Of a DNA stretch of 9,611 nucleotides, positions 1 through 6,265 are shown piece after piece. The notes below the pieces were generated by a model that saw nothing but the letters and a program-made list of their open reading frames with translations, did no database searches and had not been told where the DNA came from. A program made the translations under genes and the position numbers. Within the stretch, counting starts at the first letter, position 1, and each line of letters opens with the position of its first letter. The DNA is from Deltaproteobacteria bacterium (GTDB lineage Bacteria; Desulfobacterota; Binatia; UBA9968): the NCBI GenBank assembly GCA_016184235.1, contig JACPDC010000231.1:1-9611 (forward strand). Reading direction: 5' to 3'.

Positions 1-1
1 C

Positions 2-1408
2 CCGCAACAGAAACCGCAACTGGTCCTCGCCAACGTCTGTCTCGGGCTGTTCATGGCGGCGCTGAACCAGAGGGCCCTCCTGGTCTCGCTGCCGACCCTG
101 ACCCGGCTGTTTCAGACAGACCTCAGCACCATCCAGTGGACCCTGCTGGCCTACGATCTCACGCTCATCGGCCTGGTCCTCACGTTGGGCCGCCTGGGCG
201 ATCTGTTCGGCCGCAAACGGATCTATGCGAGCGGCTATCTCCTTTTCGTCCTCGGCTCCATCCTGTGCGGCCTGTCTCAATCGCCGGCCCAGCTCATTGC
301 CTTTCGCATCCTCCAGGGGATCGGCGGATCGATGCTTGTCGCCAATGGCCGCGCGATCCTCATGGTCGCCTTCCCGTCGGATCAACGGGGCAAGGCCCTC
401 GGGTTCGCCTCCATGGCCTTTCATGTCGGTTTTCTCGCGGGACCGACGCTGGGCGGCTTTGTCATCGACACGATAGGATGGCGCTGGAACTTCTTCGTCA
501 ACATTCCATTCGGACTGCTGGGCGCCTATCTGGCCTGGAAGATCCTGAGCGAGGCTGAAAGAAAAAAAGTCCCGATCAGAGTCGATGTCCAAGGAGCCTT
601 ACTCCTCTTGCTCACTAACAGTTCCTTTCTTTACGCCTTGAATCAGCTTCCCCATCTCGGCCTCCGACACCCGAGAGTCCTTGCCCCTCTGCTGGTCTCG
701 ATGGCCGCCCTCGGTCTGTTCATCCGGGCCGAACTCAGAGCCGAGACGCCCATCTTGAGCCTGTCGCTTTTCCGCAGCAGGCTGTTCAGCGCGGCGAACT
801 TGAGCCTCTTCTTCATCACCTCGACACAGTCGGCGATAACCTTCCTCATGCCCTTCTACCTGCAGATCATCATGGGCTATACGGCGACGCAGATGGGCTG
901 GATCCTCATCACCAGCTCCGTCGTTATCGTCATCATGGCGCCGCTGGCCGGCTGGCTTTCCGATCGCCTGGGCTCGCGTCTTCTCTGCACGCTTGGCGCC
1001 GCCTTCATCGTGGCCGGTCAATACTTCATCGCCTCTCTCACTCTCGACTCCACGGCAATCCGAATCATGCTACCGCTGCTCCTCACCGGGCTCGGCTGGG
1101 CGGCGTTTAACTCTCCCAACCAGAGCGCGATGCTCGGATCGGTGCCCCGGGACAAGATAGGGGCCGCCTCCGGAATGTCGGTGACGACGGCACGCATTGG
1201 AGCGGCCACCGGGACGGCGCTTTCGGCGACCCTATTTACCCATGGATTGGCCGGCGCCGGGCTATCGCAGACCGAGATCGAGTCGCCTCAAGCATGGGGC
1301 TCCGCGCCGGGGATCTTCAGCCAGACCTTCAGCTCCACCGTCTACATCATCAACTTCGCCACCCTGCTGGCGGTCTTCTTCTCGGCGGTAAGGGGCAGTA
1401 AAAGATAG
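2..1408 (+). CDS. MFS drug/solute exporter, DHA2 (EmrB/QacA-like) family, 5' end outside the window
   Basis: Probable proton-driven inner-membrane exporter with 14 helices. The frame stays open from base 2 through the first ATG at 53, and the 17 codons before that ATG read as the rest of the first helix (ANVCLGLFMAALNQ). The true start therefore lies left of the window and the ATG at 53 is internal. Visible family signs are the motif A loop GRLGDLFGRKR (188-220), the motif B region RILQGIGGSM, and the motif C-like GFLAGPTLGG (428-457) followed by GWRWNFFVNIPFG, which is very typical of DHA2 proteins. A second loop, GWLSDRLGSR, lies in the C-terminal half. The usual acidic residue of the helix-1 motif (LDxTIVNVALP) is Asn here (AALNQRALLVSLP), so the substrate may differ from classical cationic drugs. 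The gene ends about 60 bp before the next gene, with no clear terminator between. Family is confident; substrate is unknown. Confidence 0.9.
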   Translation, partial: PQQKPQLVLANVCLGLFMAALNQRALLVSLPTLTRLFQTDLSTIQWTLLAYDLTLIGLVLTLGRLGDLFGRKRIYASGYLLFVLGSILCGLSQSPAQLIAFRILQGIGGSMLVANGRAILMVAFPSDQRGKALGFASMAFHVGFLAGPTLGGFVIDTIGWRWNFFVNIPFGLLGAYLAWKILSEAERKKVPIRVDVQGALLLLLTNSSFLYALNQLPHLGLRHPRVLAPLLVSMAALGLFIRAELRAETPILSLSLFRSRLFSAANLSLFFITSTQSAITFLMPFYLQIIMGYTATQMGWILITSSVVIVIMAPLAGWLSDRLGSRLLCTLGAAFIVAGQYFIASLTLDSTAIRIMLPLLLTGLGWAAFNSPNQSAMLGSVPRDKIGAASGMSVTTARIGAATGTALSATLFTHGLAGAGLSQTEIESPQAWGSAPGIFSQTFSSTVYIINFATLLAVFFSAVRGSKR

Positions 1409-1431
1409 ACTACCCTCTTATCGAAGTGGCC

Positions 1432-1462
1432 GGGAAGTGATATAAGCTTCTCCAAAGGGGGG
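1432..1462 (+). promoter_or_regulatory. Extended -10 promoter and strong ribosome binding site for the 1470 gene
   Basis: TGATATAAG at 1438-1446 fits an extended -10 element (TG-n-TATAAG). Only a poor -35 (TTATCG, 1418-1423) lies 17 bp upstream. AAAGGGGGG at 1454-1462 is a purine-rich Shine-Dalgarno ending 7 bases before the ATG at 1470. The ribosome site is firm. The promoter is inferred from one hexamer and could be chance, with the gene instead read through from the upstream MFS gene. Confidence 0.4.
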
Positions 1463-1469
1463 TTGCGTC

Positions 1470-1997
1470 ATGACTACTCAATCTGGCGCTATCAACCGGG
1501 CTCACCTCGAAAGCTACTCTTCCAACATCTCCAAACTAGCCCAGGAAGGAATCATCGCCGGAATCCTCGGAGCCGCGGCCGTCGCCTTTTGGTTCCTGAT
1601 CGTAGACATGATTAACGGGCGGCCCCTCTACACGCCTACCGTGCTCGGGACCGCGCTCTTTCGGGCTGGAGAGGGACTCGCCTCGCCGCAAAGCCTGCCT
1701 GTCTCCTTAGAAATGGTCCTGATGTACACCTGGGTCCATGGGCTGGCCTTTTGCGTTATCGGCGGAGCGGCCTCATGGCTTTTGAGGCTGGCGGAGGAGA
1801 ATCCCCATATCGGATTCGGGATTCTTTTGCTCTTTGTCGTGTTGGAGTTCGGCTTTCTCATCGCAGTTTCCGTCTTCGCCCAGCCGGTGCTGGGCGCGCT
1901 CGCGTGGCCGGCGGTCCTTGTCGGCAACCTCCTGGCCGCAGTCGGGATGGGAACCTATCTCTGGCGCCGCCATCCGAATCTCACGATCAGGCCGTAG
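1470..1997 (+). CDS. Uncharacterised four-helix integral membrane protein, 175 aa
   Basis: I do not recognise a named family. The protein has a polar N-terminus of about 25 residues and then four hydrophobic stretches at about 27-48, 82-105, 115-137 and 139-164, ending in a short basic tail (WRRHPNLTIRP). The loop after helix 1 carries NGRPLYTPTVLGTALF (49-64), which has the look of a conserved signature. Charged or polar residues inside predicted helices are D46, H90 and E126, candidates for a binding or proton-handling role. There are no paired cysteines and no heme or quinone motif. The ATG is fixed by the Shine-Dalgarno 7 bases upstream. Downstream, vapC converges with 52 bp between stops and no clear terminator hairpin. 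It may follow the upstream exporter in one transcript, but the separate ribosome site and possible promoter allow independent expression. Function unknown. Confidence 0.8.
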   Translation: MTTQSGAINRAHLESYSSNISKLAQEGIIAGILGAAAVAFWFLIVDMINGRPLYTPTVLGTALFRAGEGLASPQSLPVSLEMVLMYTWVHGLAFCVIGGAASWLLRLAEENPHIGFGILLLFVVLEFGFLIAVSVFAQPVLGALAWPAVLVGNLLAAVGMGTYLWRRHPNLTIRP

Positions 1998-2049
1998 AAC
2001 TACATTTGCGCTTCGTTTGGTTTTGTGTCTGATAAATTAGGACCAGCCT

Positions 2050-2469
2050 CTAGGAGCTTGCCCTTTGGGAAGCAAGCGGGACACCCACGAAGCGAGCAAG
2101 TTCTTTCTGCCGTGCGTCTCTAGTTAGGAGAGGGCAATCGGCTACCTCTGCGATAGTTACGATCAAGGTATCTATGGTGGGTATAGTCATGCCTCGGCGT
2201 CTCATCCTGACATGGAATCCAGCCGCGCGAAGATGAAGCAGGTAATCAGGAGGAGGAAGTTGGTGAAAGTCTTCCAGGTCCGCGCGAGCTAAGACAAAAT
2301 CGTTAGAGTCCGTGAGTCCTTGCAGGTACTCTTGGACAATGACCGGCGCTGTCGCAGGAGGCGGCCCCTGCTCAAGAAGATTATCTAGGATCTCGGTCTC
2401 TCGACTATCTACACCGCCGAAGTAATCAATGAGGATGCTTGTGTCGACTAGGGGACCGACCCCATCCAT
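2050..2469 (-). CDS. vapC: VapC-type PIN-domain ribonuclease toxin
   Basis: Toxin of a type II toxin-antitoxin pair. PIN domains of this family are Mg2+-dependent endoribonucleases, many of which cut tRNA or rRNA. In the 139-residue protein the N-terminal strand LVDTSILIDYF supplies D9. VQEYLQG supplies E47, TIDTLIVTIAEV supplies D100 and LLTRDARQKELA supplies D118, so the four acidic active-site positions are all present and the enzyme looks intact. The length is normal for VapC. The start at 2469 is supported by AGGAGG at 2476-2481 on the minus strand, 6 bases upstream. The frame overlaps the end of vapB by 44 bp, so translation is probably coupled and the pair co-transcribed from the promoter upstream of vapB. 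The target RNA cannot be predicted. Confidence 0.93.
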   Translation of the reverse strand: MDGVGPLVDTSILIDYFGGVDSRETEILDNLLEQGPPPATAPVIVQEYLQGLTDSNDFVLARADLEDFHQLPPPDYLLHLRAAGFHVRMRRRGMTIPTIDTLIVTIAEVADCPLLTRDARQKELARFVGVPLASQRASS

Positions 2470-2668
2470 GGGTTTCCTCCTCGCGCATCTTTTCTAGGTT
2501 ACCATGCCAACGGAACCTACCCTTATGTTCGCGAACCTTGCGGAGCCGGGCTAGACGAACAAGTTCCCGCAATCCAAGGTGGACTACTTCCTTCTTAGTT
2601 TTCGCCTTCGTTAACCGCATAGCCTCGGTTATCAGGGCCTCATCCAGATCAATATTAGTGTGGGCCAT
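2426..2668 (-). CDS. vapB: VapB-type ribbon-helix-helix antitoxin
   Basis: Antitoxin partner of the PIN toxin: it neutralises VapC by binding and represses its own promoter. The 80-residue protein begins with the DNA-binding strand (HTNIDLDE), followed by helix ALITEAMRLTKAK and helix KKEVVHLGLRELVRLARLRK, a good match to the VapB ribbon-helix-helix family. The C-terminal part after about residue 50 (RFRWHGNLEKMREEE) is the likely VapC-binding arm. I chose the ATG at 2668 rather than the in-frame ATG at 2686, because GGGGAGG (2678-2684, minus) is an ideal ribosome binding site 9 bases before 2668 and the upstream ATG sits inside it. The last 14 or so residues, basic and His-rich (WGRSPSRHKHPH), are encoded within the 44-bp overlap with vapC. 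This is longer than the few bases often seen, and the tail may be an extension after loss of an earlier stop. Confidence 0.9.
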   Translation of the reverse strand: MAHTNIDLDEALITEAMRLTKAKTKKEVVHLGLRELVRLARLRKVREHKGRFRWHGNLEKMREEETHGWGRSPSRHKHPH

Positions 2669-2690
2669 AATGGAGATCCTCCCCATCCTT

Positions 2691-2729
2691 GTTATGTGCA
2701 GATTTTATATGAATTATGTGCATTGTCAA
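2691..2729 (-). promoter_or_regulatory. vapBC promoter overlapped by two direct repeats (probable VapB operator)
   Basis: On the minus strand TTGACA (2724-2729) is a perfect -35 box, followed after 16 bp by TAAAAT (2702-2707) as the -10. This places the transcript start about 25-30 bases before the vapB ATG. The 9-mer TGCACATAA (minus strand) occurs exactly twice, at 2714-2722 in the spacer and at 2692-2700 just past the -10. The copies are 22 bp apart, about two helical turns, so they lie on the same DNA face and bracket the -10. This is a sensible layout for cooperative repression by ribbon-helix-helix antitoxin dimers. The promoter boxes and repeats are seen directly; binding by VapB is inference. 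Confidence 0.65.
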
Positions 2730-3032
2730 CTGTCGTCAGCTTATTGATCCTTCTTAACTTTGACGGTAGCTTTGCGCATTATCTGCTTGTGCTCGGAATG
2801 CTGGTTCTCCACTCTACGACCAGCTTCACTGATAGCACCTTAGGGCCAAAATTCAGTGGGAGAGGTGTGCCCTCAAAAGACCCCCCCTGACGTGAGACTT
2901 CATGAACCCGGCAGGGCCAAGCGCAAGAAAAGCCCAGTGAGGTAGATAAAAAATTCGACCTCTCTTTCCGAAATAGGGTGTCCCCGCACCTTGACCTTCG
3001 AGCTGCTCTCGCCTAAGCTCGAAAAACATTTT
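2730..3032. other. Gene-free spacer between vapB and dinB
   Basis: I see no convincing gene here. Short open frames exist but lack a ribosome site and family character. The first half is more AT-rich than the flanking genes, in keeping with vapBC being an acquired island. No LexA-type box (CTG-N10-CAG, GAAC-N4-GTTC, or GTTC-N7-GTTC) is visible ahead of dinB. Two look-alike motifs in the same orientation, GGTGTGCCC (2864-2872) and GGTGTCCCC (2977-2985), lie about 110 bp apart, and GAGAGGT (2860-2866) is inverted as ACCTCTC (2958-2964). These could be the degraded remains of a small palindromic repeat element, or chance. Confidence 0.4.
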
Positions 3033-4154
3033 ATGCGCTGGTATCTCCACGTCGATATGGACGCCTTCTACGCCTCCGTGGAGCAGGCGCTCAATCCCGC
3101 TTTGAAAGGCAAGCCGGTCATCGTCGGCGGCAGGAGCGGCAGGGGGGTGGTAACCTCGGCATCCTACGAGGCGAGGAAATACGGCGTCCGTTCGGCGATG
3201 CCGGGATTCCAGGCAAGGAAACTCTGCCCGCAAGGAATTTTTCTCCCCAACCGGCGCAAAGTTTACAGCGAATTTTCGGATAAGGTCTTCGCTATTTTAG
3301 AGCGATACTCGCCGGAGGTTCACGCCCTTTCGATCGACGAGGGCGTAGTGGATCTGACCGGAACGGAAAGACTCTTCGGTCCGCCGGTAAAGACGGCGAA
3401 AGAAATACTCGCGCGGTTAGAAAGAGAGCTTGCTCTTTCGGCCTCAGGCGGACTCTCGGCGAGTCGGATGGTGGCGAAGATCGCCGCTACCCTGGCCAAG
3501 CCGCACGGCTTCATCTTCGTACCGCCGGGCACCGAGCGGACTTTTCTCTCTCCCCTTCCTGTCGAGCGGATCCCGGGAGTAGGGCCAAAAACCCATAACG
3601 AATTGCTGCGCCGAGGGATAAAAACGATCGGGGATCTCTTCAAACACGCAAGTCTCACGCGCCGTTATCTGGATCTTGAAGAAGAAAGGGCTGGCAAGCG
3701 GTCTCACGATCATTCCATCGGGAACGAGACCACTCTGGACCAGCCTCTTAAACAATTGGAGCAGATGGAGGAGGTCTTGTGGGAGCTGGTCGAAGAGGTG
3801 GGAGCGAGGCTGCGCCGGGAGGAAGTTTACGCCCGCTGCATCACCGTGAAGATCCGCTATGCCAATTTTAAAACTATAACGCGCTCCAAGACCCTCAACG
3901 TCCCTACCTGCTTCGACCGGGAGATCTTTGAGACGGCGCGGGAACTTCTGAGAAAAAATCTCGCGCCTGAAGGACCGGTACGCCTTCTCGGAGTGAGCGC
4001 GAGCAATCTCCTCAGCTCCGGCTGGGACGAGTCTCTGTTCGATGTCCAAAAGCGCCGCTCCTGGGAAAAACTCTACAGCGGCATCGACCGCCTGCGCCGC
4101 AAATACGGTGACGAGGCGATCAGCGTCGCCACGCCTCATACAAAAAGGCAATAG
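3033..4154 (+). CDS. dinB: DNA polymerase IV (Y-family, DinB type)
   Basis: Low-fidelity DNA polymerase for copying past damaged bases. In the 373-residue protein the palm begins with HVDMDAFYASVE, where D8 is catalytic, and Y13 sits where E. coli DinB has its steric-gate F13. YSPEVHALSIDEG supplies D102 and E103. The thumb helix-hairpin-helix is IPGVGPKTHNELLRRGIKTIGDL (180-202). The little-finger domain follows and closes with VRLLGVSASNLL. ESLFDVQ (333-339) resembles the clamp-binding motif (QLSLF) with the Gln missing. I chose ATG 3033 because it gives the same spacing to the catalytic Asp as E. coli DinB; a TTG at 2991 would add 14 unconserved residues. Neither has a strong Shine-Dalgarno. 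The usual Asn-Lys after the palm (xNKxxAKIA) is SRMVAKIA, and the residue after DE is Gly rather than the common Ala; both look like lineage variation. It stands alone, without imuB or dnaE2 neighbours. The stop codon lies inside the repeat array that follows. Confidence 0.95.
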   Translation: MRWYLHVDMDAFYASVEQALNPALKGKPVIVGGRSGRGVVTSASYEARKYGVRSAMPGFQARKLCPQGIFLPNRRKVYSEFSDKVFAILERYSPEVHALSIDEGVVDLTGTERLFGPPVKTAKEILARLERELALSASGGLSASRMVAKIAATLAKPHGFIFVPPGTERTFLSPLPVERIPGVGPKTHNELLRRGIKTIGDLFKHASLTRRYLDLEEERAGKRSHDHSIGNETTLDQPLKQLEQMEEVLWELVEEVGARLRREEVYARCITVKIRYANFKTITRSKTLNVPTCFDREIFETARELLRKNLAPEGPVRLLGVSASNLLSSGWDESLFDVQKRRSWEKLYSGIDRLRRKYGDEAISVATPHTKRQ

Positions 4155-4235
4155 GCAGTAGACATTAGGCAGTAGAAAAAAATCTCCCCCACCTAAACCT
4201 TCTTACTATTGCCTACTGCCTATCGGCTAATGCCT
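4146..4235. repeat. Two opposed arrays of imperfect 7-bp repeats (AGGCART type)
   Basis: Left array, read on plus: AGGCAAT, AGGCAGT, AGACATT, AGGCAGT (4146-4173), four contiguous heptads. The first covers the last codons and part of the stop of dinB (AGG CAA TAG). Right array: ATTGCCT, ACTGCCT, ATCGGCT, AATGCCT (4208-4235), the same heptad in reverse complement. The 34-bp spacer between them is A- and C-rich. An exact 11-bp inverted match, ATAGGCAGTAG (4151-4161) with CTACTGCCTAT (4213-4223), would allow a stem-loop, and other registers also pair. It could act as the dinB transcript end, but there is no T-run directly after the stem. Heptad tandem repeats are known as a class in cyanobacteria (STRR); kinship to those is not claimed. 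Confidence 0.75.
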
Positions 4236-4248
4236 GTTTTTCGCCCGA

Positions 4249-4278
4249 TTGACTTTCCATCTGGAACCCCCGTACATT
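4249..4278 (+). promoter_or_regulatory. Possible promoter for the heme operon
   Basis: TTGACT (4249-4254) is a good -35 box, and TACATT (4273-4278) is a moderate -10 after an 18-bp spacer. If real, transcription would begin close to the hemE ATG at 4285, giving a very short or leaderless message. This fits the absence of any Shine-Dalgarno before hemE. The -10 is weak, so confidence is low. Confidence 0.3.
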
Positions 4279-4284
4279 TGATTC

Positions 4285-5319
4285 ATGACAGGCCCGAATC
4301 ACCCTTTTCTCGCCGCCTGCCGCCGGGAAAAGACTCCCTACACGCCTGTCTGGCTGATGCGCCAGGCGGGCCGCTACATGAAGGAGTACCGCGACCTCAG
4401 AGCCAAGTTCAGCTTTCTCGAGCTCTGCAAGCGGCCGGACCTGGCCGCCGAGATCACGGTTACACCGGTCGAGCGTCTGGGCGTCGATGCCGCGATTCTC
4501 TTCGCCGATATCCTGCTGATCCTCGAGCCCATGGGGGTAGAGCTTGAGTATTCAAAGGAAGACGGCCCTTTGATCCATAGCGAGATCGTCACCCGGACTG
4601 ATGTGGAAAAGCTTCTCGAATTCGATCCCGAAGAAGCCCTTCCCTTTGTCCTGGAGACCGTGCGCAAGAGTCGCGCCGCCCTGAACGGCAAGGTTCCTCT
4701 CATCGGATTCTCGGGAGCCCCTTTTACCCTGGCCTCTTACCTCATCGAGGGCGGCAGCTCGCGCAACTATCTCCGAACCAAGACGCTGATCTATTCCAAC
4801 CCCGGCGCCTGGCGTGGCTTGATGGAGCGCCTTTCCGCCGCAGTCAGCAAATATCTCAACGCGCAGATCTCCGCGGGGGTCGAGGCGGTGCAGCTCTTCG
4901 ACAGTTGGGTCGGCTGCCTCTCCCCCGACGACTACCAGAGATATGTCCTCCCTTACACCCGAGCAACTATCGCGGCGCTGACCTCCGGCATCCCGGTCAT
5001 TCACTTCAGCACCGGGACCGCAGGACTGCTGAAGTCGATACGCGCCGCTGGGGGTGACATCATCGGCGTGGACTGGCGGGTCCGCCTGGACGAGGCCTGG
5101 CAGCAGATAGGACACGATGTCGCCATCCAGGGAAACCTCGATCCGGCCGCGCTGCTCGCGGCGCCGAAAGAAATCAGGAACCGCGTTACCGAGATTCTCC
5201 AGCGCGCCGGCGGGCGACCGGGCCATATCTTCAACCTGGGTCATGGCGTTCTGCCCGAGACCCCCGTAGAGCATGTAGTCGCCATGGTAGAGGCTGTTCA
5301 TGAGCTCAGCTCGCGCTGA
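4285..5319 (+). CDS. hemE: Uroporphyrinogen III decarboxylase
   Basis: Cytosolic, cofactor-free enzyme that removes four carboxyl groups from the acetate side chains of uroporphyrinogen III to give coproporphyrinogen III. The 344-residue length is standard. The N-terminal signature PVWLMRQAGRYM (21-32) carries the substrate-binding arginines R26 and R30. FADILLILEPMG holds the catalytic Asp D75. GFSGAPFTLASYLIEGG (141-157) is the second family signature, with Y152, and NLGHGVLPETP (317-327) holds H320. All key residues are present. The start at 4285 gives the normal distance to the first signature, although no ribosome site is visible upstream. It is the first gene of a hemE-hemH-hemY operon and overlaps hemH by 20 bp. 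This order matches the Bacillus hemEHY operon. Confidence 0.98.
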   Translation: MTGPNHPFLAACRREKTPYTPVWLMRQAGRYMKEYRDLRAKFSFLELCKRPDLAAEITVTPVERLGVDAAILFADILLILEPMGVELEYSKEDGPLIHSEIVTRTDVEKLLEFDPEEALPFVLETVRKSRAALNGKVPLIGFSGAPFTLASYLIEGGSSRNYLRTKTLIYSNPGAWRGLMERLSAAVSKYLNAQISAGVEAVQLFDSWVGCLSPDDYQRYVLPYTRATIAALTSGIPVIHFSTGTAGLLKSIRAAGGDIIGVDWRVRLDEAWQQIGHDVAIQGNLDPAALLAAPKEIRNRVTEILQRAGGRPGHIFNLGHGVLPETPVEHVVAMVEAVHELSSR

Positions 5320-6265
5320 AACTCCGGCGAAGTCTCTATCCCACCAAGCCGTCCTTCTGATCTCTTTCGGCGGACCTACCGCCGCCGCTGAGATCCGCCC
5401 GTTTCTTGCCCGCGTGCTCAAAGGCATTCCGATTCCCAAGGAGCGCATGGAGGAAGTCGTGCGCCACTACGAAGCTGTGGGCGGGCGCTCCCCGCTGAAC
5501 GACATCACGTTCAGGCAGGCGGAGTCTTTGCAGCGATTGCTCAACGAGCAGGGATTGCCTTTGCCCGTCTACGTCGGAATGCGAAACTCGAGCCCGTTTC
5601 TGGCTGAGACGCTCAGGCGAATGGCGGAAGACGGCATCAGCAAGGCGCTGGGTTTCATCCTCTCTTCACACCAGACCGAGGCGAGCTGGGAGCGCTATCA
5701 AAAAAATGTCGCTGACGCGCGCGATGAGCTGGGCGGCCTGGCGCCCGTGATCGACTACTGTCCCGGCTGGCACGCCCATCCGCTTTTTATCCGGACATTG
5801 GCCGAGTTGATTCAACCCTGCCTGGACAGGGTCGAAGAACGGAACCGCTTCAGGACGCCGCTCATTTTCACGGCCCATAGCCTTCCCGTGGCGATGGCCT
5901 CTCGCTCCCCTTACGTCGAACAGGTCCAAGAAACTTCGCAACTGATCGCCGACCGGCTGAGCCACCGCCGCTGGTCCGTCGCTTATCAGAGCCGCAGCGG
6001 CAGACCGACTGATCCCTGGTTGGAGCCTGACATCGGCCAGGCGATCCGGGATCTGACGGCTGAAGCCGCTTCGGCCGTCATCGTGGCGCCGATCGGATTT
6101 GTCTCAGACCATGTGGAGGTGCTCTATGATCTCGACATCGAGGCGAGGAAGGTCGCCGAAGATCTGGGCCTCCGCTTCTTGCGCGCGAGTTGTCCGAATG
6201 ACCAGCCGACATTCATACAGATGATGGCGGCTGTGATCCAGGCCAGCGTGCAAGGTACCCCATGA
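5300..6265 (+). CDS. hemH: Ferrochelatase (protoporphyrin or coproporphyrin type)
   Basis: Inserts Fe2+ into a porphyrin near the end of heme synthesis. The 321-residue protein starts its fold with AVLLISFGGP and contains GGRSPLN, VGMRNSSPF, the catalytic loop FTAHSLP with H193, YQSRSGRPTDPWLEPD (229-244) and VAPIGFVSDHVEVLYDLDIE with E273. The His/Glu catalytic pair is therefore intact. The loop after HSLP (VAMASRSPY) departs from the usual G-D-P-Y of the family signature. No C-terminal [2Fe-2S] cysteine set or membrane helix is seen. GGTAGAGG at 5286-5293, inside the end of hemE, supports the ATG at 5300. The stop overlaps the next start as ATGA. The MRNxxPF...RMAxDG stretch recalls actinobacterial and acidobacterial enzymes, some of which act on coproporphyrin (then called CpfC). 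The substrate is not settled by sequence alone. Confidence 0.95.
   Translation: MSSARAETPAKSLSHQAVLLISFGGPTAAAEIRPFLARVLKGIPIPKERMEEVVRHYEAVGGRSPLNDITFRQAESLQRLLNEQGLPLPVYVGMRNSSPFLAETLRRMAEDGISKALGFILSSHQTEASWERYQKNVADARDELGGLAPVIDYCPGWHAHPLFIRTLAELIQPCLDRVEERNRFRTPLIFTAHSLPVAMASRSPYVEQVQETSQLIADRLSHRRWSVAYQSRSGRPTDPWLEPDIGQAIRDLTAEAASAVIVAPIGFVSDHVEVLYDLDIEARKVAEDLGLRFLRASCPNDQPTFIQMMAAVIQASVQGTP

Noticed and set aside
2660..2890. Possible small membrane-like peptide on the plus strand between vapB and dinB
   Set aside because: Its start overlaps the vapB start and promoter on the other strand. It has no ribosome site and its sequence looks random apart from one hydrophobic run.
2750..3032. 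LexA/SOS box ahead of dinB
   Set aside because: I looked for the E. coli, Gram-positive and alphaproteobacterial box forms and found none. CTGG-N15-CCAG near 2801-2823 is too loose to count.
2991..3032. TTG start giving DinB 14 extra N-terminal residues
   Set aside because: The ATG at 3033 puts the catalytic Asp at the same residue number as in E. coli DinB, and the extra residues have no family support.
4146..4235. CRISPR array
   Set aside because: Units are 7 bp with no spacers and the two halves are inverted, which is unlike CRISPR repeats.
4174..4248. Rho-independent terminator after dinB
   Set aside because: The inverted heptads can pair, but there is no T-run directly after the stem and the loop is long. 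Only TGTTTTT at about 4235-4241 follows, so it is kept as a repeat rather than called a terminator.
4552..5448. Long open frame on the minus strand opposite hemE and hemH (298 codons)
   Set aside because: It lies wholly antisense to two well-identified enzymes and shows no domain. It is a byproduct of GC-rich codon use.
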